NCBI GenBank assembly: GCA_025617375.2
Contig: JAMYGW020000007.1
Span: 1,178,001 to 1,242,000 of the forward strand
DNA length: 64,000 nucleotides
Direction: 5' to 3'
Origin: Acarospora socialis
Taxonomy: Eukaryota; Ascomycota; Lecanoromycetes; Acarosporales; Acarosporaceae
The notes beneath the pieces were generated by a model. That model was given only the letters and a program-made list of their open reading frames with translations. It was not told the origin of the DNA and did not search any database. Each line of letters starts with the position of its first letter. Position 1 is the first letter of the stretch. Made by a program: the position numbers and the translations under genes. Of the stretch, positions 11,775-22,506 are shown piece by piece.

Positions 11775-13537
11775 TCAACTCACACGCCGAAAGGGTATCA
11801 CACGGTTTCCCAATGCTTTCTCGAGGACGATACTTAACCAAAGTACCACACCCTTTTCAGGGCTAGCTTGTGGGATCTGCTTGACACGAAATTCTCCGAC
11901 TGATACCCAGCCTAGTTGCGACGAGGCCACTAGTTGCTTCTGGACCATGAAGACTTCGCCCGACAAATGGGTCAAAGTCATTCTGAGTGGCGAGGTCCGA
12001 TCGCAGAAATCGGCGACAAGCGTGCCGTTGCAGAGGAGCAGGGTGACATTCTGGTAGGCGGGGTGGTGGTAGGTGCCAGTAAAGGAAGACAGGGGAAGAG
12101 AGCGTGGGACCGACATATTGAGATGCAGCACCGCATGGGGGTTCTGCACTGCATTTTTATAATGGTCTTGGTACTGCTGCTCTTCCATCGAAAACCTAGC
12201 AAGGCACGTCAACCATGTGCGAGAGAGGTGTGGTTTGGTGATTGCGCGGAATGCACTCACTTTTCACTCCAATCGTACCTATTCGCCTTTGGCGTCTCTA
12301 GGAAATCCTCGATGAGTCGCATCGCTAACTCGGATCCTGCGTGAGCGCTGTTTCCCATGACGACGAAGCCGAAATTGCGTCTTGGCATATACCCGACGAA
12401 AGCACCGAAGCCACGATGGCTACTGGTGCTGCCATGGAGGTTGAGCTCTTCACCATGGTAGTGGTGGTTGAACCATCCGAGTGAAGACGTGGCCGAGCCG
12501 GGCATAGGCGTACGTCCGTAAATATCGTATGGTAAGTGATAAGCAATGGATCGCGGCGATGTGAGTGCTTCATGGCCTTTCTTGGATAATGGCAGTGTGG
12601 AGTTCATCATCATGCCGATCCATTTGGCGTAGTCGACGACGTTTGAGATGACACCGACGGCGCCGTCAAGCTCCGGAAACGCCAGATATGGTAGCTTACG
12701 GAAGCCATCTTGCTCGTCCCATTCGTATCCATGTGCGAGCTTCACTTTGCCTTGCAAATGGGCCTGTTGTGCATCTTCTAGCGAGAAAAAAGTATCCTTC
12801 ATGCCCAGTGGCTCCCAAATGCGTGTACGTAAATAGTCCCCTAACGCCATACCCGTGATAACTTCCAGAGCATGAGCCACAGCGACATACATCAGGTTGC
12901 CATATTGGAGAGTTTTCTGATAGGTGCAGACATCGGTAGATGACGCAGACTCCTTACGACACCCCGGGCCGTGGAGTTGTCAATACCTTGGAAGTACTCA
13001 TGCGCCGGCATTCCAGAACGGTGTGAGAGAGCATCTTCAACAGTAACAGTCCTCGTCGTATTATGAGTGAGGACAAAGTCATCAGGGATGAGGTCGCTCA
13101 ACGGCGTCGACCATTGTACGTTCTTGAAATTTTCGTCATCATCAACTAGGAGAGAAACCGCGGCCGCAGTATGGGCTTTTGTTGTGCCCCCAGCGTGGAA
13201 GAGAGTCTCAGGCGTGACTTTCTCGTCTGGAAATGTTGCGATACCGTAGCCCTGATGTCAAAGTTAGCAAGCACATCAGATTGGACGTTCACATAGCAGA
13301 CGTCAGTCACCTTCGTGTACGTCACGCCGTCCTTTATGACCGCGACAGCGACGCCAGGGACATGCCATCTCGACAACTTCTCGTGCACGAACTTGTCAAA
13401 CGACTTATCCAAAGGATTGGAGGCAGTTTCTCCGCTCCGAAGGCTCTGGAATTTCTGAGAATACTTGTATCCTAGGGGTAACTGGAAGCGTTGCCATAGA
13501 CGGCCAGCAATTCCACCAACAGTAAAACGTGCAACAT
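11775..13537 (-). pseudogene. Beta-lactamase-fold serine hydrolase/transpeptidase-like, broken
   Basis: Exons (minus) 13537-13502, 13454-13311, 13251-12261 and 12195-11775; the first exon is tentative. It resembles fungal beta-lactamase/PBP-like hydrolases: WHVPGVAVAVIKDGVTYTKG, the region that should hold SxxK, SLRHLPMSAPIR, a Y-x-N motif (QYGNLMY), GDYLRTRIWEPLGMKDTFF and LNLHGSTSSHRGFGAFVG. Two defects stand out. At 13186-13188 the expected Ser codon of SxxK reads GGC (Gly), giving GTTK. Around 12908-12912 (GAGAG on the plus strand) the frame shifts by two bases, exactly before QYGN; dropping one CT copy on the coding strand restores the family sequence. Downstream about 330 codons stay open, so the damage may be recent. 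The start is uncertain; the ATG at 13537 would give a short hydrophobic leader. Confidence 0.7.
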
Positions 13538-15130
13538 AATAATGGGAACCAGGGAACAGATTTTGTTCAGAATCGTTTTACTCCGTAGAGCTTTGAAAAA
13601 CAAACATGAGATAGGAATCAAAGTCCTGTAGATAACCATTACGCCATCTTGCAAGCTTCGTCCACCTCACCCCAGCCGCCAGTCAAGAACAATAGCTATA
13701 ACAGTCGAGCTATCAAAGACATGGCTATAAACCAGCAACATGGACCCGCTCCCCTCAGAAGAGGCAGGCTATGTGCTGTGGTGCGAACAATAGTCTTTGG
13801 ATCGCCTAAAAGATGTCCTTGAGCGGCTGAGCCCTCGGCCTGCCGCGGTAGAAGCGACCCATGTCATCAAGGACAACATCGGACCATAAGAGCGTACTTG
13901 ATAATCTGCTATCTTAAGATAATCTTAGGGGAGATGGAGACAATATCTGATGTGGAAAAGCTGCCCTGTTACAGTTGGGTCGGTGATTACCCTACGGATA
14001 AAAGAAGGAGTCGTGGTGGACGTACCGTAAGTGGCAACACAACAAAGTGTACGAAGTACTCCTACCTTATCCACATGTTGGACCCTTCACATGGGGTCAC
14101 ATATACTGTAACCAGAAGAATACCTGCCTGCCTTCAGTTCATCCTAGAATAATTGTCAAGAGCAGGGCGCTGCTGGCGTCACGAGAAGAACAGAGCTTAT
14201 CTTACATAACTCGATCTTTCAACTAATTTTATCCTTGCCAAGCACGAGGGCTTACTCACCCGAAGTCATGACATTCTAGGTTTCCTTTCCAATGTTGAGG
14301 ATCATATCAGTTGCCTTTCCATGCCTCCTGGGCGCCTCTTCTCCGTCCTCTTCTCCATCCTTGCCGCTTCCTGACGTTTCTCTTGTAGAATGGAACTTCA
14401 GCCCTAAGTACTTTCCTGTTGATCAGTGATTTTACGCTTTGTCGCAGGGATGTTAGCTATAAAGACTATCCAAATCCATATTTAGTATAAGAGATCGCCC
14501 TAACGGTAAGTTCAACGGCGCTATAGTTCGCCGTGGTAAGGTGTGGTGCGAGGTGGCCCGTGATCGTTGCAGCGGTGTTGGTTTCTTGGCCATCGACAAA
14601 GGGGGCTTGGACCGCAGGGATTGGGGGAATGTTTTACAGCATAGACCACAGGAAGAAGCAGCCATTGGAAGAGAGAGAGAGGTAGAGACCTAGGATGGCG
14701 AAGGTGTGGTGGACGTGTGTATACTTGCATATCGCTGGGGGGATGTTCCTGAATGGATCGTTCGAACAGCTTCAACTAGGGTTGTCTGCCTCGAACAGCT
14801 GTCAAGAGGGAGGTAAGCAGGCTTGGCTAGAAAGTCGAATACGCAAGTACTGTTTTCTCGGCAAGGAGCTGGATTTTCAAGAAGTTGTGGCTTTGCAGGC
14901 GTCCTCCTCGTCAAATGTCAGGACGCTGAACCATCTTCGGTCCATACTGATCGGATTGCCGCTATTGGTGACTCCATGGTGGAAGACGCTCCATTCGGAG
15001 AAGGCCGTTTCAAGCCCCAGACATGTGACGCTCAGTAAGTGAAGCGGCTGAAGAAACTGGTTTGAAGAGAGGATGAATCCTCTGGCCCTCGTACTACTTG
15101 CGACCTTGTGCTCCGGTGAACCATCCATTC
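13538..15130. other. Intergenic, 1.6 kb
   Basis: No coding region with family resemblance or consistent splice structure was found. Several 60-115 codon open frames overlap each other on both strands, without support. Confidence 0.45.
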
Positions 15131-15673
15131 TTATCCCTTGTTCTGATGTCCCGCAGTAGCCACCTTCAAGATCTCCTCCTCGAAGCCGGGTACATACACG
15201 CAACGTATGCCCTTAGCCTCGAGTTTCGCCCTTCCCACGTTCTCTCCCACGAATGTCTCCGGCTCCGTCATGCCCAAATAAACGGTCTTGACCCCGCCAT
15301 TGGGGCTCACTTTCGTCCGAAGGATCCTGTCCACACAAGGCATATTACCCACAGATCTCTTGCCGCAGGGTTCCATTGTAGTGTAGAGGACCGATCCTTC
15401 TGGTAATGTGCTTCCTATCTCTTCTTCAGGAAGGCCCTGCTCTGCTGCATATTTCCCAAAGCAGCATTGTTCTGCATGAGTGTTTCCAGGCAGCTCGAGT
15501 GTATAGCCGGTCGAAAGTATCCGGTTGTTCGGCTCGTCTATAAGGACAGCTCCGACGCAGAAGTTGGTAGCCTTTGGAGGTGATTTTCTGGCAAGATTGA
15601 GGGCCAGGCGCATGTATCCTGCGTGATCTCCAGGGGCTGTTGATGCTGTCGTAACATCGGGCGGTTGAGGCAT
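15131..15673 (-). CDS. Cytidine/deoxycytidylate-type zinc deaminase, Rib2 deaminase-like
   Basis: Single exon of 180 aa from the ATG at 15673. The zinc-dependent deaminase signature is complete: H-A-E in PGNTHAEQCCFGKYA, and P-C-x-x-x-x-x-x-x-x-C in MEPCGKRSVGNMPC. The N-terminal MRLALNLARKSPPKATNFC and GAVLIDEPNNRILSTGYTLE match the deaminase half of RibD/Rib2 enzymes, which deaminate a pyrimidine intermediate in riboflavin synthesis. It lacks the reductase domain of bacterial RibD and the pseudouridine-synthase domain of yeast Rib2, so it would be a stand-alone deaminase, as seen in many filamentous fungi. Substrate is inferred. It is divergent from the J-protein gene, with 255 bp between start codons. 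Confidence 0.8.
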   Translation of the reverse strand: MPQPPDVTTASTAPGDHAGYMRLALNLARKSPPKATNFCVGAVLIDEPNNRILSTGYTLELPGNTHAEQCCFGKYAAEQGLPEEEIGSTLPEGSVLYTTMEPCGKRSVGNMPCVDRILRTKVSPNGGVKTVYLGMTEPETFVGENVGRAKLEAKGIRCVYVPGFEEEILKVATAGHQNKG

Positions 15674-15928
15674 TGGTGATAGTTGACCGATGCAAAGGTA
15701 GGTGTATTGAATGACTATGATAGTGTGGTGAAGTCACGAGAAGAGGTTACTATGGTACCTACACATCCCATATTATTATCCTTGGTCTGGACCAAGGTGT
15801 CATCGACCGTGCGTCATCGAAGATCAAATCGCGCGAGTTTTCGGCTACGCGTCAGAGCGCGTCGTCCCCAAACTACTCAAGCATCAATTCAGGTCTTCGC
15901 CGCCTCACTTGCAATTCATACAACCATC

Positions 15929-17004
15929 ATGTCAACCAATGGTGAAGACGTAGGCGATAAGCCCCCAACCGACATCAACCCTTACGAAGTCCTCGGCCTT
16001 GAGCCAGACGCAACCGCCGACGACATCAAATCCGCATACCGCAAGCAAGCCCTCAAGCATCACCCAGGTATACCCTCAACTACGCCTTACACTCAGCCCC
16101 TCACCATCACTGACGATCCTTGCACCACTCAGACAAGGCACCCCCTTCAGCCAAAGAAACCGCTCACACCAAATTCCAAGCCATCGCCTTCGCCTATGCC
16201 ATCCTCTCCTCACCGGCCCGCCGGCGCCGCTACGACAGCACGGGCAACACCTCCGAATCGCTCCTCGAGGACGAATCCGACTTTGACTGGACCACCTTCT
16301 ACCGCGAACAATTTGCCGACGTTATCACGGGCAGCACGCTCGACAAGTTCAAAGCGAACTACATCTCATCCGGCGAAGAGCGGCGCGATGTGTTGGCCGC
16401 ATATACGTCTTCCAAGGGCAACATGAACGCGGTATACCGGAGCGTGATGTTAAGTAATCCGCTGGATGACGAGGAGCGGTATAGGGAGATAATTGATTCG
16501 GCGATCGCGGAGGGTGAAGTGGAGGCGTACGCGGCGTATACGGAGGAGAAAGCTAGCAAGAAAGAGAGGAGGATGCAGACGGCGAGGAGGGAGGGGAAAG
16601 ATGCGAAGGAGTATGCGAAGAAGTTGGGGGTGGAGGAGAAGTTGTTCGGGGACGGGGTGGGAAGGAAAGGTGGGAAGAAAGACGGGGACGGGGGCTTGGC
16701 GGCGTTGATTCAGCAGAGGCAGAAGGGGCGCGCGGAGGAGTTTTTCGATAAGCTGGAGGCGAAGTATGCGGGCGATCAGGCCAGTGAGGAAGGGGCCGGG
16801 TCGAAATCCAAGGCGAAGAAAGGGAGGAAGCGAACTGCGGAAGCCGAGATCGACGAGCCCCCGGAGGAAGCGTTTCAGAAGACAGCGGAGCGTGCGGAGA
16901 AGAATAAGAAAGCTCGAGAAGGGTCGAAGAGTGCGATGGGAGGGAAGAGCAAGGGGCTTGCTGAAAGCAACGGCATGCGGAGGTCGAAGAGGGTTAAGAA
17001 ATGA
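15929..17004 (+). CDS. J-domain protein, DNAJC9-like
   Basis: Exons 15929-16067 and 16133-17004 give 336 aa. A class III (J-domain only) Hsp70 co-chaperone: NPYEVLGLEPDATADDIKSA, YRKQALKHHPDK, then FQAIAFAYAILSSPARRRRY at residues 18-90. The catalytic HPD triad is split by the intron (HHP|D). After the J domain come DFDWTTFYREQFADVITG and FKANYISSGEERRDVLAAY, the arrangement of DNAJC9, which chaperones histones H3-H4 as well as recruiting Hsp70. The rest is a long charged helix and a Lys/Arg-rich tail with nuclear-localisation-like runs (KAKKGRKR, RRSKRVKK). The histone role is inferred from the family. Confidence 0.88.
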
Positions 17005-17456
17005 GGTTATGACGTGCCTGCATCTTCAGGAGTTTGGAGCTTAAGCATAGCGTTTATGTCGTCCAGCAAGCTTCTAAAAGGTTATGCGGCTAAGCTATTG
17101 GACGTTTGTGATGACAGCAATATCGAATTTGAGCGGTGGTCCTCCATTATCAATGGCGTTTGAGGTAGTCTAAAGTCTATAACCACAACGACCTTCTCAG
17201 TTTCATCCACCCTCGCACCCTAAGAGGAAAACAGTGTGACTCAGACTGCTGTATACAACTATGACTCAAGATCCAATTTCACATGACTGCTATCCCGAAG
17301 TACACAGACACAGTCTGCACGGAGCCAAGAAATGGAAGATACAAACTACGCCGACATCCACATCTACCGTTTTGCACCAACCCCAGATCGCCGTAACATA
17401 CACGGCAAGGATAGACACATTACAGGCGAAGAGTATCGAGACGCTTCCTATTTCCA
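17005..17456. other. Intergenic between convergent genes
   Basis: 3' flanks only; nothing recognised. Confidence 0.5.
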
Positions 17457-19242
17457 TCATCTCCCCTCAATAGCATACCCATCATCATGTCCCTTCCCGA
17501 GCCCGACCCTCCTATTTCCAGCACCGTACAACATCTCCATCAGCTTCCCCTTTTGCCTCTCCCTCACGCCCCTCAGATGCTCATACGTGCCATCCAATCC
17601 ACGAATTTGTTCTTCCACACTCAACGTACTCGAATCATTGCTCCGCACCAACGGACTGACTAATTTCCTCCTCAGCGTCTCGAGGTTGACTTTGAGGTTG
17701 AGGAGCTTCCCGTTGTGGTCTATGAGTAAGTGTTTGTTCTGAATGGTACGCGCCCGCACATTTGAGAGGAGTTGTTTGTTTTTCTCGTACTTGCGGAGCT
17801 GGGAGGCGTTGGGGCCGAGGACCCGGGTCCAGAGGGAGGAGAGAAGTTCGCCTTCCATGCGCTCCTGAGCGTCAGATTCGCGGATGACGGTACGTTGGAG
17901 GTTGAGAAATTGACGGTCAATTGATTCGAAGAGAGCGAAGAGGGCGGTGGAGTAAGTGAGTTCGGAGTTGATGCTCTCTTCCAGCACGGAGAGGAATTCG
18001 TTGAAAGTGCGTTGAAGGGTCTGTCTGGTGCGTTGAGGGCGGGTGGCGCCGAACAGGTCGGTCATGATTTTGCCCAGAGGGGTCGGGAGGCCGGTGCTGC
18101 GGGATTCGAAGACACCGACGCGGCAGAGGATGGTGTAGATGTTGTCGAAGGCGGAGGATATAGAGGTGAGGGGGAGAGAGGAGACGGCGGACAGTTCACG
18201 CTTGGCCCACTCCATGACTATGAGGATACCGTCCACGTCGCCGTCAACGTTGGCAAAGAATTTGGTCAGCTCAATTGCCAGTGTTTTCAGACTCTCGCTG
18301 AGATCGTCTAGCCCTCTGACAATGATCGGTGCAGAGCTCATGTTCGTTGTGCGCATACTCTCGCCAAGATCCCACACAGCAACTCCGGTCTCCTGCAGAT
18401 CCCCTATCTGCTGCACACCGTTTTCTGAGTAGAAAATAAGGGGCTCGAATGACTTCGCTAGGCCAGCTACTTTGACCAGGTCTGGTACAGGTGGTAATAT
18501 CGCTGGCGAAAACAGCAGACGAAGAACGGTAAAGGCTAGTAGTGCGACCAAGGCAGCTGAAGTAGTCGAGCTCTTCGATTTAGTGGCATGGTCGAAGGTC
18601 TGGCGAAACCAAGAAAAGGCCGCCTCGAAGGGCTCGGTCCGGTGTTGTACTTCAGCTCGCACAGCGAACCGTATGTCTTTATGATGGGTTAGCACACTGG
18701 GCTGAGTGAATTGGGGACAATATGGTTGTAGTAATTGTACAGTTATTAGGGTTCTCCGGGATTGAAACCGCCTGCTCCGCCTCTCCAAACTTCTGGCCAA
18801 AGTCCTCTCCACGTTCCGGGTACGGCGACGGACTCAGTGACCTTTCCTTTACGGGCGACACAGAACCTCTTGGTAATGGTATATTCGCCGGCATCGTGAC
18901 ATCGCCCTCATCTTCCTGCGCGCTTTCATACTGTGGGCTTGTATCCCTTGACCTCGAAGGGCTTGCTGAAGGCTTTAAGCAGAGACTTCCCCGCTGGATG
19001 GGTTGATGCCGGTACCATCCACTACCTGTGTTTGATTTTCTCCATGCGGGTGGTGACCATGGGTCCCCAGCGCTTGATTCGGCATCAGCCTCCGACTCTT
19101 CAGATTTAAAGCCAGACTGCTGCGAAGGAAGACCAAAGAGAGGCGAACGATTGTCGTTGGGTTCAAAGTCCTCGAGTGACGCGGATAAGGAAGGATGGTC
19201 ATCGAACATATTGTCCATTTCGTCCATCTTTGCCGCCGCCAT
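17457..19242 (-). CDS. Conserved fungal single-pass membrane protein, function unknown
   Basis: Exons (minus) 19242-18741 and 18676-17457 (intron GTACAA...AAAG, 64 nt, phase 1) give 573 aa. Residues 1-165 are acidic and Ser/Pro-rich (DEMDNMFDDHPSLSASLEDF...). One transmembrane helix follows at about 210-230 (TSAALVALLAFTVLRLLF). The rest is largely helical with heptad-like stretches: VKVAGLAKSFEPLIFYSENG, GVAVWDLGESMRTTNMSSAP, LKTLAIELTKFFANVDGDVD, and a coiled-coil-like segment near the C-terminus (LSNVRARTIQNKHLLIDHNG). The second exon also has an in-frame upstream ATG (18812), but joining to the first exon gives a continuous phase and acidic head. I do not recognise a named family; the layout suggests an organelle or nuclear-envelope tether, which is speculation. 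Confidence 0.8.
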
Positions 19243-20131
19243 GAGTGGTGATTTATCTGAGGAGATTTCGCTCAGTGCTGGAGGCTAGGGTATGCGCCTT
19301 GGGACGAATCGACAGTACGGAGGTAGTCAAGCAGATGTTCGCGACAGCGTGTATGTCAACACAGCCTTATAGCCTTAGAGCTGAGGCATCCTCTGTTCAA
19401 TTCCAGGTCCTGCTACCTTAAGGATGACTCCAAGGTAACAACAGGTCAGACAATGAATAGATGGAGAAGGTGTCCTGGTGCCTGATGGTATATTCATCAT
19501 GCCCCTCCCTTGCATTCACCGTCTGCCAGTTGTCTTTGCGATTGCTTCCTCTAATGCGGTTGCGGTTCCGGGTGCTGCAGAAGTGAGGTGGCTGGACGAA
19601 TGGATTGGCCCGCGCGATGAACCTGACTACATGGGTCTCCAAACACGACCAATCAGGTGGTTGGTATTGCTTTTAGTAAGCAATGCCGAAAGAGACTACC
19701 GTAGCAATTCCAGACGGATCCGTCCTTCATTTCTAGATGTTAGACGTTGAAACTCAGGTCTGCTCTCTAAAAGGTCATTGGGAGCAAACGAGTACTTATA
19801 ACTTTGTGGACGAGCTGATTGAGCCAGCAGTATAAACCTTTCGCCGCAGTAAGAGTGGAGACGTCTTTCAATTAAACAGCCTGTCTCGCTGATGGTATAA
19901 CGGTTGCCATATACATGCAGGAAAGGGCAAACAAAGAGGCGGTCAATGTACAAAAGACTCGAGGAGGATCTATCTGGTATGATAATGTCCAACGCGACAG
20001 CCACCTTTCTAGTCCAAACCGATAGTGTTGATACACAGTCTCCTCTTTCCCCTCAGCTAAGACAATCGAGGCAGTTCCGTAGAAGTGCCAAGGGAGAAGA
20101 GGAGCTGGAAGGTCCATGCAGACCACGTCTA
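19243..20131. other. Intergenic, 0.9 kb
   Basis: Upstream of the unknown membrane protein and downstream of cytochrome c. No coding signal was found. Confidence 0.5.
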
Positions 20132-20937
20132 TTAAGTGGCACTTCGCAAGTATCTAAAAAAAGTCAGCGCAAGCGATCACAGTCAACTCCATCGATCTAC
20201 GAACGTGATCAGGTCGTTCCTATCCTTGCCCTTCTTCAGTCCACCGAAAGCCATCTTGGTGCCTGGGATGTACTTCTTCGGGTTCTCAAGGTATTCGAAC
20301 TGTGGTGGGTCAGAATTGCCTGAGCTCCTTTCCAGGATTCAGTAACCTACCAAAGTGTCCTCGGACCATGTGATGCCCTTCGCCTTATTTGCGTCGGTAT
20401 ACGAGAACCCTTCGACCTGACCAGTCTTACGCCCGAAGAGTCCGTGTAGGTTGGGACCAATTTTGTTTCCTTCGCTCTCATCCAAGTTATGGCACTGCGC
20501 GCACCGTGTCTGGACGGTCTCTTAGTTCTGAACAATGAAGTTTTAACGCGTAGGGGATTGTTCGGAGGTATCCCATACCTTGAATAGGTTGGCACCCTTC
20601 TTCTCGTCACCTATTGGGAGGCAAATTAGCCACCAACATTGCTAAAGCCACTGCGAAAGCCCAGAAAAGCCGACGGAAATATAAGAGTCAAGCGAACGAA
20701 CTGCCGCAGAAGGACAGAGCGCATGCGCAAAGTTGATCCGGTATGTCTGGACTGTACTGTGATAGCTTATGCGAGTAAACACTGCTAGCAGCTGTGTTGT
20801 GCAGAGTCTGATGAAGCTTGGCGCAAAACCAATGGGATTTCAAGAAGTTGATCGTGACGCGATGGAGTGCCGAGGGAAAAGGGCGAAGGGAAACACTACA
20901 TACCGTCTGAGAAACTTGCGTCTTTCTTGGGAGGCAT
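20132..20937 (-). CDS. CYC1: Cytochrome c
   Basis: Soluble electron carrier between complexes III and IV in the mitochondrial intermembrane space. Five exons (minus): 20937-20904, 20610-20579, 20509-20351, 20299-20205 and 20153-20132, giving 113 aa. It begins [20 protein letters not shown]; the haem-attachment motif CAQCH is at residues 25-29, with axial Met in [38 protein letters not shown] and [12 protein letters not shown] are typical of fungal cytochromes c. The 293-nt first intron is long for this locus. The last intron uses donor GTTCGT after ITxxx-coding ATCAC and acceptor TTTTTTTAG, giving the usual C-terminus ITYLRSAT; reading through would end ITFVDRWS. No exon exceeds 53 codons, so this gene is easy to miss in ORF scans. 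Confidence 0.93.
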
Positions 20938-21412
20938 GTTGACTTGGGCGAACAAACTATAAGCTCTTTATGCTGTAGGATGCTATTAATCAGATTGTAA
21001 GGAGACAAATGGAAGAGTTTGGTAGGAGAAGAAAGTCTGGGTGGAAAAGTCTGGGCGGAGAGAAATGTGTTACCGTAGATGACGGAACTATGCTTGGGAA
21101 AAGCTGGTCGTTCAAGCCACACTGGCACCCGGAACGGTCAGGAACGGAACTCCACGCCACAATCGGAGAAAGACGGGTTACCATTACATAAGCGTTCGTG
21201 AGACATGGGCTCCTTAACCGCATTGGGCCCATCCTCCCATTAGGTACATAGTCTATATCCCACAAGTTGCTTCCTTCGCTCCTCTCCGAACTCCATGACA
21301 TTCCAATTGGAGTGTCTTTGTATATATACTCATCATTGAATTATCAGCATCTTATAATATCCCTGCTTGAGCCTTGGAGAATTCAGCTTGGGAAGTTGAG
21401 AACATATCGAAG
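20938..21412. promoter_or_regulatory. Divergent intergenic region (CYC1 / SDR)
   Basis: 475 bp between divergent start codons; must contain both promoters. TATATATA at about 21321-21328, 85-90 bp before the SDR start, could be a TATA element for that gene. Confidence 0.4.
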
Positions 21413-22506
21413 ATGTCCACGTGGGTCATCGTTGGTGCAAGCCGAGGAATAGGGCTCGAATTTGTGAAGCAGCTTCTGGCAAGAGGGGATCGAGTCATTG
21501 CTACCGTGAGAGACGTAGCAAAAGCCTCGGCGTTATGGTCTCTGGCCGGTTCGGGGAATCGAGGTGCCTGCCAGCTGTTGGAATGTGATGTAGCTTCTGA
21601 GACAAGCATCAAAGTCCGTCTCTATCTAAAGCAGCCTTCCACGCTGGATCTGACAGATGATAGAGATTTGTGAAAGAGATCGCATCGATCCCGGGTCTGA
21701 GAATGAATTATGTGATCTTGAATGCGGGTATACTCCAGTATCCAAACGTAGGTATCAAGTCGGATGGAATTGAGGACTTGTCCTGACGGTTCTAGAGAGC
21801 GACTGAGATGTATGTGTCGCGGAATCGTTTAATCTGCACTGTCCATGGGTACTGAAGCTTTGGGAGGTCTTTCGACGAGTTCGCAAAGCATCTTCATACC
21901 AATACTATCGGGCCTATCATCACCGCGCAACAGTTGTTGAAGGCAGGCCCTGTTGGGACCCTGATGTTCATGTCCAGTGACTCTGGGTCAGCAGCAGAGT
22001 TTCGAACCTTCGAGGACGGGTCGGTTGTCATACTCCTTCATCGGTGAAGATCTGCTGAGGTCGATTGTTCATCATAGCTTTGCCGCATATGCGGCGTCGA
22101 AAGCTGCGCTGAATCAAGCTCTTCGCGTGCGTTCCTGACATCCTCCTACTCGGCAGATATGGTGTTATTGACGCTCCTTGTCAGCACATGGCGGCCGAGC
22201 TGAAGAGGAAGGGCAGCCAAACCGTTGTTCTGGCCATGCATCCTGGAGAGGTTGCGACGTAAGTTCTCAGTGGTGAAACCGTCTGCTTGGCCGACTGACG
22301 CTTATATCAGAGATATGGCCAACGTCTCCCTCGGCTGGGAAGTCGAAGGCATCATTAGCCCGGAAGAGTCGGTCTCAAAAATGCTCGAAGTGATCCCAAC
22401 TAAAACCATAGAGCAAAGTGGGACTTTTTGGACGTGGGAGGGCAAGGTAAGGCTTAAATGAACGGAGGTGGAAGTAGCTGACATGTTCAAGGACTATCCA
22501 TGGTGA
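21413..22506 (+). CDS. Short-chain dehydrogenase (C-factor/sniffer-like), eight exons
   Basis: Exons 21413-21613, 21664-21747, 21796-21809, 21867-22019, 22078-22126, 22185-22258, 22311-22446 and 22492-22506 give 241 aa, all phases consistent. Motifs: cofactor-binding VIVGASRGIG near the N-terminus, ECDV, NAGIL, SSDSGS, and catalytic YAASKAALNQAL (Y-x3-K). HPGEVATDM follows the catalytic helix and SGTFWTWEGKDYPW closes the protein, both typical of the carbonyl-reductase/C-factor SDR group, which uses NADP(H). Introns are 45-61 nt; two use GTC donors (GTCCGT at 21614, GTCGGT at 22020), and exon 3 is only 14 nt. No substrate can be inferred. Confidence 0.85.

Noticed and set aside
14695-15042. 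115-codon open frame upstream of the deaminase 3' end
   Set aside because: No family resemblance and overlapped by minus-strand frames of similar length.
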